A stretch of 64,000 bases of DNA, from the NCBI RefSeq assembly GCF_019059575.1, contig NW_024881972.1, positions 434,001 through 498,000 of the forward strand, in the 5' to 3' direction. A program made the position numbers and the translations under genes. Under the pieces are notes generated by a model. That model saw only the letters and a list, made by a program, of their open reading frames with translations, did not search any database and was not told the DNA's origin. Below are positions 44,256-56,203 of this stretch, in pieces (positions within the stretch are counted from its first letter, which is position 1; each line of letters opens with the position of its first letter). Origin of the DNA: Amphibalanus amphitrite (taxonomy: Eukaryota > Arthropoda > Thecostraca > Balanomorpha > Balanidae).

Positions 44256-47200
44256 ATGGCCGGATGAAATGCATCATTCTGTAAGGACGGGAGTGACTTT
44301 CCTGCACATCTCTTCTAACACACGTCAGTGCGGACCTGTTCGCCAAGATAATAATAAGGACTGGGAGAGCTTGCTATTGCTAATGAGGGTTTCTTATCTC
44401 ATTTACCCTTAGAGTTGTGATTTTGATGGTGTTCCTGTCTTGTTTTGATGTAGATCATAGAGCATAGAGCATGTAGGAGGAGCATTTTAAAATCTAGGTG
44501 CATGATAAGTCGCAAAAGCAATGCATTTGACTTTCTCGCTACTTGAGCTTGATCTATGTGGCGCAAGTGTCGTTGAGCAAAGCCAATCGCGCTCTTTATC
44601 ATTTTGGTGCGCAGTTGGCACTTTTTTTCTCAAACCCTGAAGATGGATTGCCTCATCAAATAAAGTTACCCAGCCACGACCTCATACATCTTTCTGCGTA
44701 GATGACTATATATTCGTGTATTTACGTCACTGAGCTGGGCTGTCGCATGTGGGTGAGTGAATGAATGTAGGTGAGCGAAGTACGTGCTCTCTAGTGACGT
44801 AACTTAGTTGACAGCAACATGAAAAACAAACAAACTAATTGGTACACCTTTCAGAGTTCCTGGACACAACTAAAAAACTGTCTGATATTTCATTGCTGCG
44901 CTGGTTTCTCTAAGGAATGCATTGATAAGTTTCCACATTACCAGTATGACACTGTGTGCTGAACCCTGACGATAAACTTATTTATCAATCTCTCCAAACC
45001 TTATCTAAAACTAAGAAGCGTGAAGTTTCTGCTACATTCAGAGGGGCATCATCATATGTCCTGCAATGTTTAATCGTCACGCTCCTGTACTCTGAACACA
45101 CTGAAAGATGGCTGCAAATGACTGTAAGCTCATAGAAGAAAGCTAGCGGCCGGCGGAGAGATTTAACTTCGTTAGCAAAGCGCCGTTACGGCTGGTAGCT
45201 GAGAGGACAGACCAAAGGAAGTGGCAAATTATCCACAGCTGTACCCGGATAAGTGCCGTTTCCGCCCCACTCAATGATAGGAATAAATCCCGTCTTGGCT
45301 AATCAGCCTGTCTGAAGCTCATTTAGCGGCAAAATGACTTCCTCAGGGGCTGGATATTACTTGAATGTAGGTGTGGACTGTAGACATTTATTTCATGCAG
45401 CCCCTAACTGAATTTCAGGTTTCAATAAACTGGATAAATTATCCCTCTGATTAGCTTCTCTGTTTTATTGTTACTAAACGAAGTGAAGCTATTTTCTTTT
45501 TACATTGATTGGAGGCGCAGACCTTCATAACTTCTTTAAAGTTATTTAATCTATTTCATACGCCTACCAAAATAGTCTGATGTCGATCCAGTTTTGATGG
45601 TTGGGTTTCTACCCAGTGCATGCTATTTGGAGGTCAAGGAACGTTATAATGACGGGTGGGCCGAGCATGTCTTGTGACCATAGTTGTTGTGATTCGACGG
45701 GCGACCGAATCGAAACACACATTTGAGCCACCGACTCGAGGGCCCTCAATCTATAGATAGCGAAAAAAGAGAGAAAAAGCGCCGTTGATTTCAGGGATAT
45801 ACGGGTCATTATTAGATCATCTGGCAGTGATGCTGAGCTGTTCGGTGCGTGTGTGACAGTCAGCGCACCTATCACTCGATACTTTCACATCCAGTATGCA
45901 TTGGAAGTACATGGAAGTCACAGCGAAAGACACTAACTGCCCCCCACCCCCACCCGTTGTAATAATTCCTTTGGTGAAACACTATAGCTCAATTGCCGCC
46001 TTTCGGCATCACAGACTGCACTGTAACAGGCGCAACTGCAGCTGTTGCAGCTGCTCAGCTATTTTTCTCAGTGAGAGGAGCGTGAGGGCGAGCACCCATC
46101 CCTCCACAGCATCCTCACGTGGACGAGCGGCAATGATGGGCCGTTTCTCGGCCGGGGCAGGGCGGATGAGAAGGCAATTAATGATGAGCCAGCTTCATGA
46201 CGTCATCACAAAAGAATCCGACTGACTCATGTCCCCTGTTACGCGATACCGATTATATACGTAGAATTATACACGGCACGGCCCATTCAGAGACGCAAGA
46301 ATTCCCGGTGCGTCCTATAGGACCGTATCCGACCCACAGTAATTGCGTCATTAGTCCCGTAATAGTCCAATCAGACTCGAGCGGCCCCGCATTTTCCATG
46401 TCGCACTTCGTAGCACCTGGCTAACTACCAGCTTCTGCCGGCAGCGTAATTTCTGCAACGTAAACGTCACCAAAGAGTATTTCACTACAAGCGCTCTAGT
46501 GATTCATTTCCCACACCGCACCGCGGACGGTGTATCACACAGCGGCAGAATGACCCGCAGGCTACCACTACTCGGTAAACCAGACATCTGCAATGCACCG
46601 GCTTCCCTGAAGCGAGCTAACAAAGCAGAGCGAAATCAATAACGCGTTCTCTAATAACTGGGCAGCAGATATCATCGTTATGCCTCGTTGCGCGCGGCAG
46701 CCGGTATTTATCCGGCAATTATCCTGTTTTCTGTATGCACAAACAGCAGCAGACTCTCAGACAATGTGCCAGCCTGTCGATGATGTGCCGGTGGCAGGCG
46801 GCGGCAGAGGGGGGCTCTATGACGAGGGGGGGTCGGCAGGCCGTTGCCGGCAGGGGCTGTGCCGTTAATTGGCGGCCCGTGAGGGTGCACGAGCCTGTAA
46901 TCACGCGAGAGGTGCGTCACTTCCTGTCTGTGGCCCAGAGGTACCGGTGAGGTCAGGGGTCCCGAGTCCCGCCGGGATGGGGAGATGGGGTGCTCAGACG
47001 CTACCCGACTTAGCTCATGTGCTTATGTAGCTATTTCACCACATAGCTGGGCGGTGGGTAAGGGGTATCGCCATTTTAGCTGGTTGGAAGGGGCTGCGTA
47101 GATGTAGTTTGTGCGCTTAGGTTGCATTTGAGACAGGCAATAGGCAGCCGGCAGCAGCGGCGGGCATTTGACAGTCATGAGGCGGAATGCGGTGGCAGCT

Positions 47201-48748
47201 GAGGCGGGCAGTTAGGCGGCTGGCGGCAGCTGCGGCAGGCACTCGAAGGCGGGCTGACAGAAGCTCCAAAGTGCAAGCCGTCTGCCCGTGTCCGAGGCTG
47301 TCTGGAATACCAGCGCTGCCGGACGCGTCTGAGCCGGCCTCCTGTTGGTTTTTCATGGCCACATGGCACGAATGGCACGTGAACAGGCTCGTGCAGTCTG
47401 CAGGGACATTGTAAGCCGCACCTGCGCTCAGAGGGGGTCTGGCTCCGGCTGCACGATTGATGCGCGGAAATGTAGCTGCTTGCATAGGTAAACATGTGCT
47501 AAGTGAAAAGTGTGATTGCTGTGAGTGGACGTTTGCATGTGGAGTGCCTGAAGGGCGTGCAACGCGATATCCCTTTGCTCGAAGAATACAATGAAACATA
47601 CAAGCCTTTCGGGTTTCGAATGCTGCGTTTTATGCTGGCAATCGCCTTCCATGTAATTCGTAACGTTACAAGTACTGATATAACAGCTATCACATCCAGC
47701 CCTCAACGCCACCACGGGCCTCTACAACAGAAACATATAATGCAAAAAGAGCAAAAAAGGAAAAGTCATACCATCCAAAAATACGGTTAACTTGAAACAT
47801 TACAGCGGCCACAGGCTGCTTCTTGAAATCTCTAATTCAAAGCGTATATCAAATTCCGTTTTATTACGTTGATCTGTCCTGTAATACTCGTATTGATGGC
47901 GTCGGACTGAGGCTGCCTTTTTAGTTTCCGTTCACTGGTCCCCGCACTCCCCGAGTCGTTCGGTTTAGTGAAGCCAAGCTCTCAGGCGCAGAGACCTTTT
48001 AGCCTCTCTATTAGGCCTCTCGGATGGATGAGACCGCGCAGCCCATTGTAAAACCATCCGAAATCACTTTACCGCGCAGAACCGCGGGTCTCGCGGTCTG
48101 GTAATGGCTGACCAATGCCAATCTCATGGAACATCACTCTGATGGTGGCATAAAAAGGCTTGAGTGGAGGAGAGGCAAATTAACTCAAACACTAGATGGA
48201 GAGAATAGATAAGGAACAAGACGACGCTTTGGAGATGCAGTCATCAGTTTCTTAGTAATCTGAAGACAATTCCAATATTACAGCAATTCCTTTGATATGG
48301 CCTGCCGATTATGAAACAATGCGGCAAAATATTTTCGGTGAACGACTATTTGATTGTATGTTGTTTGTCAGTTTACTTCCGACAACAACCTCTTGTAGAT
48401 TCAGCTGAGGTCTGGCACATTGACTCCATATCGGGAATGCCCTTGGAGTGGACCACTGTGTAGTACACCGTCCGGTGACCACTGTGGAATGCTATTGCAA
48501 ACTTTACTCGTTGCAAGTGGCCGTGGTGCAGACGGTGACGTGCGTCGTGCACCCGTCTTACGATCCAGGTGGCGCCACCTGCCGCCGTCAGCGGCGGCTC
48601 AGACCGGTCGTTCGCCGGCGCCGTCAGTCAGCTGTGGCCGGCGGCCGGTGAAGGAGCGGGTCACGCGCCGTGGCCGTGTCACCTGTGTGAGTGCGTGTCC
48701 GCGTGCGATGTCCGCCTGAAAGCAGCAGAGGCGGCCTGCTGCTGCGCG
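44256..48748. promoter_or_regulatory. Region upstream of Toll; promoter and 5' UTR expected but not located
   Basis: 4.5 kb without recognisable coding. It mixes AT-rich DNA with GC-rich islands at about 46070-46170, 46780-46980 and 47130-47330. At 46170-46205 GGCAATTAATGATGAGCC is followed by a perfect CRE palindrome TGACGTCA (46198-46205), a plausible regulatory cluster. The Toll 5' UTR, promoter and any upstream non-coding exon probably lie here or farther left; no convincing TATA or initiator can be chosen by eye. Confidence 0.35.
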
Positions 48749-50827
48749 ATGCGCCCGCGGGTGGCCGTGGTGCGGTGGCGAGCGCTGCTGGCCGCCGCGG
48801 CGGTGATGACGCTCCGGTGCGCCGCCGATGTCTGTGAGGAACCGGCTGAGGGCGAGGTGGTGTGCTCTGTGGCAAATCTGGACTCGGGATTGGTGAACGC
48901 GTCACGACCGGCGGCTGTGAGGCGGCTGGAGCTGCGGTGCAGCGACAGAGCGCACCTGCACGACGCCACGGAGCTGGCGCTGCTGCGGCACCTGCCGGCG
49001 CTCGAGTCGCTCGCCCTGCGGGACTGTCAGTTCAGTGAGCTGCGGCGCAGCACGCTGAGGCATGTGGCCGGTCTGAGAGAGCTCAGTGTGAGGACGTTTC
49101 AGTCCGAGTGGCTGTCAGACGAGCTGAAACTGGCGGCGGATTGTTTTGAGGACATGCAGGAGCTCGAGACTCTGGACATCAGTGGGAACAACATGTGGTC
49201 ACTGCAGCCCGGGCTGCTGCAGAAGCTGCCACTGCTGAAAGTTCTCAACGTGTCTGGCAACCACCTGCAGCAGATGTCTGCTCTGAAAGAGACCGGCGTC
49301 GGCCCTGGTTTGCAGGTGCTGGACATCTCCAACAACGGTCTCACTGAGGTCGGGACGTCCGACTTCCACGAGTTCGTCAACCTGAAGGAGCTGTCGCTCA
49401 GCTCCAACTCGCTGTCCGTGCTTCAAGACGGCTGGCTGACTGGTCTGAGCCGGCTGGAACGGTTGGATATCTCCCAAAACCAGCTCACGACCCTGCCGGC
49501 GCTGATGCTGAACGAGACGAAGGCGCTGAAGGCAGTGATGGTTCAGGGAAACAACATCACTGTCCTTCCGCCGGGTCTGCTGGCCGATCTGCCGCAACTG
49601 CAAACCGTCAACATGTCCGGAAACAGTCTAAGCGCGCAATGGATCAGGAAGGACACCTTTGCTGGCCTGCTTCGTCTGATCGTGTTGGACCTCTCGAGGA
49701 ATGTATTGGACTCTTTGAGCCCAGATGTGTTTGAAGACCTCTCCAGTCTGCAGGTCCTGGATCTCAGCAACAACCAGTTGGAGACAATGCCTGCGGGTTT
49801 GTTCACATCGCTGAGCAATCTGCACACATTGACATTGTCCGGCAACAGCCTGAGTCGCCTGGAACCGGGCTTCCTGGCTGGTCTGCACGTACTGAGCCGG
49901 CTCAGCCTCGATAACAACCGACTGGCTTCAGTTGATGACGATGTGTTTGCCAACATTACCAGCATTCAGAACCTCCGCATGCAGAAGAATGAACTGACTT
50001 CCATCCCAAGCTCTCTGCGCCGCCTGACAAATCTTCAAGAGCTAAACGTGGCAGAAAATAATATATCTGACGACACTCATGGTGTGCTACAAGCTCTTCC
50101 ACATCTGGGGCTGTTGAACTTGGCTGGAAACAAGCTCAGAAACGTATCGGTGGAATTCCTGGCCAACCTGACCGACGTATCAATGCTTGACCTGTCAAGA
50201 AACGAAATTGAAAACGTTGACAGTGGAGCTTTCGACAAGGCCACCAATCTGATGGCAGTCCGTCTGGACGCCAACAAGCTCCGCAATATCAACGGCCTAT
50301 TTGCCAAACTGCCGTCGCTGCTGTGGCTGAACGTGTCCGACAATCAGATCGAGTTCTTCGACTATGCCCTCATCCCGGGAGAACTGCGGTGGCTGGACAT
50401 GCACAAGAACCAGGTGCGAGAGATCGGCAACTTTTACAACATCGAGTCCGTCATCCGTTTGGAGACTCTGGACATCAGCCACAACCAGGTCTCGCTCATC
50501 GGTAGCTCGTCCGTTCCTGATAGCATCAAGTACTTCATCATCGCCAGCAACCAGCTGACCACCGTAGAGCCGGGAACGTTCGAGAACAAGCGACAGCTGA
50601 TCCGTGCCGACCTCTCGTCCAACCAGCTCAGCGAACTGGCACAGGACGCTGTGACTCTGCCGAGAGACGACGATGAGGGTTCTGTCACAGTGAACACTGC
50701 GCCAGACGATGCGGAAGGATCGACAAAGCATGCTGAGCTTCTGCTGGCCGGCAACCCCTTCGTCTGCAACTGCCACATGGATTGGCTTTTGGCCAAAAAT
50801 GCGACATCCAGCAAACGCTACCCAAAG
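48749..50827 (+). CDS. Toll: Toll-family receptor, coding exon 1 (signal peptide and leucine-rich repeats)
   Basis: Encodes residues 1-693 of a predicted 1361-residue type I membrane receptor. I chose the ATG at 48749 because it begins a good signal peptide (MRPRVAVVRWR followed by ALLAAAAVMTLRCAA, cleavage near residue 26). The frame stays open upstream to an ATG at 48569, but that extension is Cys- and Gly-rich and unlike a Toll N-terminus. About twenty LRRs follow (LxxLxLxxNxL pattern), then the first C-terminal cap starts with CNCHMDW near 672. The exon ends CCAAAG before GTAAGA (donor 50828), phase 0. Long Tolls act at the plasma membrane, in insects in epithelial patterning and some immunity. 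N-x-S/T sites suggest glycosylation. Confidence 0.93.
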
Positions 50828-53800
50828 GTAAGATACATACATTCCTATCATGTCCGACGTTTAAATTGCCCCTCTCAATTGTTGGAACATCATATTCCAT
50901 GCGTGAGAGATTGTGTTTGTGCTCCTTGCCGTTTGATGCATGAAATTATTGATGGGGTGGTTTACGATTGATGGGAGCAGACGTGACCATTATAAGTCAA
51001 TATGTTGGATGAATCGCCTGTGGCTCTGGGGCACCCTGAAATTTAGCTTCTGCGAATTTTCGGACTATCCGTAGTTTCCCAATTGGTCAAGACCTGTACA
51101 AGAAGCTCTACCTTGGTGGCTTTTGGCTGTCATTGCTTTTCTGCAAATGCTTGGTTAAATTTTACGAGTATATAAAGGTGTCTGAAATCCGTTCCAATTA
51201 ATGTACATATTCAATGACTAACCGCCCACTGGAACGGCTGGTTATGATATTAATCCCAAGGGACTTTAGAGCTTGATATTACCCGTAACGGTGAATGGCG
51301 ATTCCTTCGGTTGTCTGGCGGTATGGCAGGCCTGATAAGGTCAACATGCAGTATACATATACCTACCTTCCTAGCCTACCTAGCCATAAGGCGCCAATTT
51401 CCAGCATAGTGACGTCTAGGAATCTAAATGAATCACCCGTTCTGAGGAATATTGACGCACTGCATAAATTATGGCTTCAGTAGCTTTCTGTCGGAGTTTT
51501 ACGTTGTATAGTGTAGCATCCACGCCAGTATGTAGTGCGAAGGGTAACATGTCAATGTCATGCTAGTGCATTGAACACCGAACGCAACTTATGGACAAAT
51601 TTGCCGTTGGGTTCATCGATTTGACATTCAACTGGAATGTTACACAGTACACACTGTGCTAACGTCATTTTACTTTAGCTGAAAATAACAGTAGACCTTG
51701 GTGCACCACCATCGCTCTATCTTCAACAATCAACATGAATCACTGGATTTTTGGCATTCCATCAGAGCCGACGCTTTCTCAATCCGGTTTTGTGGACACG
51801 TGATCCGCCTGCGATGTTGAATGGTGTATCATAAAACGAGTACCTATATAAGTAGCGTTAAATAGTGGCAGCAGGACAGTGTTGTTCACGTTCAGTGTGA
51901 TTTTCGGTTATATTCGAGAGAAAAAAATTCCAGGAGTGTGCCTATAGAGTCTCGGGTGAAATGGCGTCTTGGAAAAGCGACGCTTCAACGTCATTTATGC
52001 TTTAGATGACACAATACAAACATAGCATATACATTGCGAGATCGTCCTCCCCAACCACTTGCGCCATCATGCAAAACAGGGAGACAGGTCTTTATTCAAA
52101 ACGTCATGTGCCAAAAATCGCACGATCTGCTTCTAGCTTTGTAACGCAGCGCAGTCACCATCACAGGCCGCAGACGACCACGCGGACTGCGGCTATCGGT
52201 CACGTTTCGAGTTTCGACTGCGGAGCACGATGGTCCTCGCTGGTGTGGGGCCCGTCAAGGACATCTCCAAATCTCGCGCATGACGCGTCCTTTATTTCGT
52301 CTTTTATGTGCTCGAAGTCGTTGCTGGCCGGGCGAGCTGTGACCTGTAACGGCTTTCGATAGTGCATTGCAGCATTGATAGATTCCAGCTGTTAAGACCA
52401 GCTGATCTGGTACCGATACTTAAATTTATGATAGGCATATTGAATTCAGACTTAGCCTTTCGAAAAAAACTGCAATGCAGCATTCCTAGCTAGTGTAGAG
52501 GTTAACGCAATCGCGTGGAAAGCAGGCCGAGACATTGGATCAGCTATTTATGTGGGCCGGCTATTAGCCAAAACCTAAAGTAACTCATCAGCGCAAAAAC
52601 AAATACATTGTGCTCCATCGAAAATGGCGCCTCACTGATTGATGCATTGCAGAGCGGATTTGTCGGTCGGAGGCTGCTGCCGTGCTGCTCAGTTCGTTAA
52701 CACGCGCACTGCAGGGGGGGGGTTGTTTTCAACCCCCCCCCTGTGGTTTTTCGCAAATTGCGAGAAAACGGCGGCGCGTAGCGCCGCCAAATTTTGTATA
52801 CCTGTTCTCACAACTTTTGCACACCTTGAGCAAAAATTTTGACCCCAGGTGACCTATGGTCAGGTCACCAGGTCAGGTCAAGTGACCCTACCTCGAAACG
52901 TAAATTTCGAAGTTTGCAATCCCACCAAGCCCACAGTTGTTGAGATATGATCTTAAAACCCACAGGAAATAGTAAAGTCATCACGAGCTACAACTTGTAT
53001 ATCTCGGAATTTTTATATCGATGACCTAAGGTCAGGTCATTTTTGCGACCGGCCCATTATAAGTCAATGGGAGAAATTTCAACTTACTCTGAATGCCATC
53101 CTATGACTTCAATACGCTCAGGATCATAGTATTACAGGTCCCTGTTGGTGATTTCACCGAAACATATCACTTATGACCTTTGGAAGGTGATCTCCAGGTC
53201 ATCTTAGGTCACCTGAGGTCACCAGCGGTTTTTCTTCAATAACTTGAGATTGAGTAGAGATAGAGACTCCGTTCGACGTTTATCGTGTTTTTCTCGTCAA
53301 TGCGGATCGAATTGACCTATTTCGGTCAGGTCATGACCTTGACCTGAGGTCAAATTTTCAACTTGACCTTTCGAGGTCATATTATATATCATTCGATGCG
53401 CCTTGACGAGCTAAGAACGATGGCGTTCGAATCGATCCTCTGTCTTGTGTGCAAGACAAGTTATTCAAGAAAAACTACCGCGAAATTCCTGTTGTGAAAA
53501 TCGTAACATTTTGTCTTCGGTGACCTCTGGTGACCTCGTTTTTGACCTGACCCAAAAATGATCTTAGTATTTCTTGTCGATCTCATGAGATCGACAAGAA
53601 GATATCTTAAGATATCTTAAGATATCTTAAGATATCTTAACCTATCCAACGCCGTTTACCGCTTGTCGCTACGTTGCGCCGTTTTCGAGATCTCAGGGGG
53701 GGTTGTTTTCAACCCCCCCCCCCTGCAGTTTGTGTTCGGCTCAGACCCGCTGCAGTGCGCGTGTTAAAACACACGCAACTCGGCTCCCTCGCACCGCTCT

Positions 53801-54196
53801 CCGGCCGTGTCGAAACACCGGCGACTTTTTCGGCGCGGCATCGATAAGGCCGCTGTCGGTATCCCAGTTAATCGGTTTAGGTTTTTATGTCGTGTTTTAC
53901 GGAGCACCGTCGGGGTCTGACGTTCGTCAGTGGCGGCTGTCTTTTTACGGCACCTGCATCGGCTTTCTGCCAGAGGAGCGAGCCCTTCAGTCTCCTTCGA
54001 GATTGAACTCATTTACATTTATTTTGCATCACACAGTATCGATTAGGGGCCCGCCTTAAAAGGTTCACACTTCTAACGATCATAAAAAGAGCGGGATGTA
54101 TTTTATGGCGTGCTTTCCCAGCGCATTGGCTGTGTCGTATATTTGATGGTATACCAGGGATGTCCACTAATAAGACGATTTTTTTTCTTTTGGCAG
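50828..54196 (+). other. Toll intron, 3369 bp, phase 0
   Basis: Donor GTAAGAT at 50828 and acceptor TTTTTTTTCTTTTGGCAG ending 54196. Joining gives SSKRYPK-VLDGDRVMC, which restores the expected spacing of the cap cysteines. The intron falls inside the first LRR C-terminal cap. It contains element H (52701-53763). The exon 1 frame remains open into the intron for 48 codons before a stop at 50969-50971. A 15-bp match to the transposon core (CCATTATAAGTCAAT, near 50987) lies just after that stop. The rest is unassigned. Confidence 0.88.
52701..53763 (-). mobile_element. piggyBac-like non-autonomous element, family H, inside the Toll intron
   Basis: TTAA at 52697-52700 and 53764-53767, with perfect 14-bp ends CACGCGCACTGCAG (starting CAC instead of CCC). 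The right end has the long spacer. G-tract, TTGTTTTCAA and C-tract hairpins occur at both ends. It contains the core CCATTATAAGTCAATGG (about 53054-53070), IR0 AGGTCATGACCT (53328-53339), ER1 TGACCT-G-AGGTCA (53340-53352) and the subterminal motif TTACCGCTTGTCGCTAC (53655-53671). A perfect 26-bp palindrome at 53573-53598 is followed by four GATATCTTAA units (53601-53640). The end lies about 430 bp before the exon 2 acceptor. Confidence 0.87.
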
Positions 54197-56203
54197 GTTC
54201 TGGACGGAGATCGGGTCATGTGTCGGCTGCTGCACTCTCCGAACCACCTCACCCCGCTCCAGAACACCAAGCCGTCCGACTTCCTCTGCGACTACGAGCG
54301 CCACTGCTTCGCCCTCTGCCATTGCTGCAACTACGTGGCCTGCGACTGCGAGATGAAGTGCCCTAGCGGGTGCACGTGCTACCACGACCCCACGTGGAAT
54401 ACCAACATCGTAGACTGCAGCCGCAAAGAGCAGGTGGTGATCTCACGCGAAATCCCAATGGACGCCACGGCTGTGTTCGCAGACGGCAACAACATCCGCA
54501 GCCTTGACAGCCACACCTTCATCGGCAGAAAACGCATCAAGGTGCTGCATGTCAACGGTTCCAATGTCGAAGAGATCCAGAATCGTAGCCTAAACGGTCT
54601 CTCTGCACTTCAAGTTCTTCGCTTGGAGAACAACCAGCTCACCACATTCCGCGGCTTCGAGTTTGACGGTCTCCAGTCTCTTCGTGAGCTCTACCTTCAC
54701 AGCAATCGCCTGCGGGTGATCCATCAGAGTACCTTCTCCCGGTTGGCGGCGCTGGAGGTGCTCACCCTGCACGACAACCAGCTGGCGAGCTTCCCTGTCT
54801 GGCAGCTGGTCAACCCATACCTGGTACACATCTCCCTCGCTGACAACCAGTGGTCCTGCGCCTGTGTGCCTGCCGCAAAGCTCGCGGCCTTCCTGGCGGA
54901 GCGAGGCGACAAGGTGATCGACGCGGACACTGTGAGGTGCTCGGAGGGGGACCGGCCAGACCTGTGTGGAGACGGAGACCCACCGCCGCCAGTGGTGCAA
55001 CATGACGGCTCTGGTGGTGTTCTGCCTGCCGCGATAGTCTCCGCTGCTGTGCTGGCCGTGGCGGCGCTGGTCGCGGTGCTGGTGTTCAGGTTCCGAGCGC
55101 GACTATGTCGTGGTAAGGTCCCTCCCGCGGCGCCGCCATCGGTGGCTGGAAGCCGAGGCTTCGCTGGTGGCCACTACAGCGTGGCAGTGGTGACGCCGGA
55201 GGTGGAAAAGCTGTACGATGCGTTCGTCACGTACAGTGCCCAGGACACGCGCTTCGTGAACGAGGTATTAGCTCCGGAGCTGGAGCAGGCGACGCCGGCA
55301 CTGCGACTGTGTCTGCTGCGCCGTGACGCACCCAACACCAGCTACCTGGGTGACGCCGTGCACCACTGCGTGCAGGCCTCGCGCAAGACGCTGCTCGTCA
55401 TCTCGAGGAACTTTCTCGACAACGAGTGGTGCCGGTTCGACTTCAAGGCGTCACACCTGGACGCTCTGCGGACTTCTCGTGGAATCGTGGTGCTTCTATA
55501 CGGTGTAGATCGCAGTGCCGTTGAAGGCGAGCTAAAAACCCTCCTCAAGGGCGCCGCTTGGGTGAGTTTCGGTGACCTAGAACCGTGGCGAAAGGTGAGG
55601 GACCTCATCCCGTCGCGTCAAGCGTTCTTGCCGTTTTCGTACGGCAAGCAGACGCCCCTGCGGTCGTCACATCGTCTGCGGGCAAACGACCTGCCGATGG
55701 CGCTACCCGATGGCGACTCTCCATCGCCGACGTGTTCCACGGGCATGTCAGATGGGGAGTCTGACGCCTCGGGCCGTCTGAGGCTGGACCCGTCCCGCCT
55801 GCCGACGGGGAGGGACAGCATGCAGCAGAGCGAGCACCCGTACGACGTCATCGATGAGTACGGCGCTGCTTCAGGTGTGAGGGCTGACAGTGAGCTGTAC
55901 TGCCACGCTGTGGAACCGGGAACCCAGATGCAGAGGCCGCTTGGCCTGGAACGTCTGGGACACGTAGGACCCGGGGGGCGTTTGGGTCCTCAGGGCCATC
56001 TGGGACCTCCACCGTACCCGTCCGCGCCCCCGTGTCATTCCGTTGAGCCGGTCCACCGTCACTATCCGTCCGACCCGTCCCATCCTCAGCACCATGGTCC
56101 CCAAGCGCAGTTTCCCAGCCGTGCCGGCGTGGTACACCAGCACTATCCCTCTGATCCCAGTCACCACCAGAACAGGTCATTGTCGCATTCACTATGGGTG
56201 TGA
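54197..56203 (+). CDS. Toll: Toll-family receptor, coding exon 2 (cysteine clusters, LRRs, membrane span, TIR)
   Basis: Residues 694-1361. It completes the first LRR C-terminal cap, then an N-terminal-cap Cys cluster (CHCCNYVACDCEMKCPSGCTCYH), characteristic of multi-cysteine-cluster Tolls such as Toll-6, Toll-7, Tollo and 18-wheeler. Three or four LRRs and a second cap (WSCACVP, near 914) follow. A transmembrane segment is near 968-992 (VLPAAIVSAAVLAVAALVAV). The cytoplasmic TIR domain (about 1032-1175) has box 1 YDAFVTYS and the SRNFLDNEWCRFDF strand. Box 2 is RRDAPNTSYLG, lacking the usual glycine of the BB loop. A ~185-residue Pro/His/Ser-rich tail ends SLSHSLWV. Lengths fit long Tolls. 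Exact orthology is not decidable by eye. Confidence 0.94.
   Translation, partial: VLDGDRVMCRLLHSPNHLTPLQNTKPSDFLCDYERHCFALCHCCNYVACDCEMKCPSGCTCYHDPTWNTNIVDCSRKEQVVISREIPMDATAVFADGNNIRSLDSHTFIGRKRIKVLHVNGSNVEEIQNRSLNGLSALQVLRLENNQLTTFRGFEFDGLQSLRELYLHSNRLRVIHQSTFSRLAALEVLTLHDNQLASFPVWQLVNPYLVHISLADNQWSCACVPAAKLAAFLAERGDKVIDADTVRCSEGDRPDLCGDGDPPPPVVQHDGSGGVLPAAIVSAAVLAVAALVAVLVFRFRARLCRGKVPPAAPPSVAGSRGFAGGHYSVAVVTPEVEKLYDAFVTYSAQDTRFVNEVLAPELEQATPALRLCLLRRDAPNTSYLGDAVHHCVQASRKTLLVISRNFLDNEWCRFDFKASHLDALRTSRGIVVLLYGVDRSAVEGELKTLLKGAAWVSFGDLEPWRKVRDLIPSRQAFLPFSYGKQTPLRSSHRLRANDLPMALPDGDSPSPTCSTGMSDGESDASGRLRLDPSRLPTGRDSMQQSEHPYDVIDEYGAASGVRADSELYCHAVEPGTQMQRPLGLERLGHVGPGGRLGPQGHLGPPPYPSAPPCHSVEPVHRHYPSDPSHPQHHGPQAQFPSRAGVVHQHYPSDPSHHQNRSLSHSLWV

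Noticed and set aside
43982-44284. TDRQTDRQ-type frames
   Set aside because: Translation of the GACA/GACG simple repeat.
48569-48748. Longer Toll start at the upstream ATG (48569)
   Set aside because: The added 60 residues are Cys/Gly/Pro-rich and precede a good signal peptide that starts at 48749.
54110-54196. Open frame upstream of Toll exon 2 beginning at an ATG at 54110
   Set aside because: It is intronic: it includes the polypyrimidine tract and the CAG acceptor at 54194-54196.
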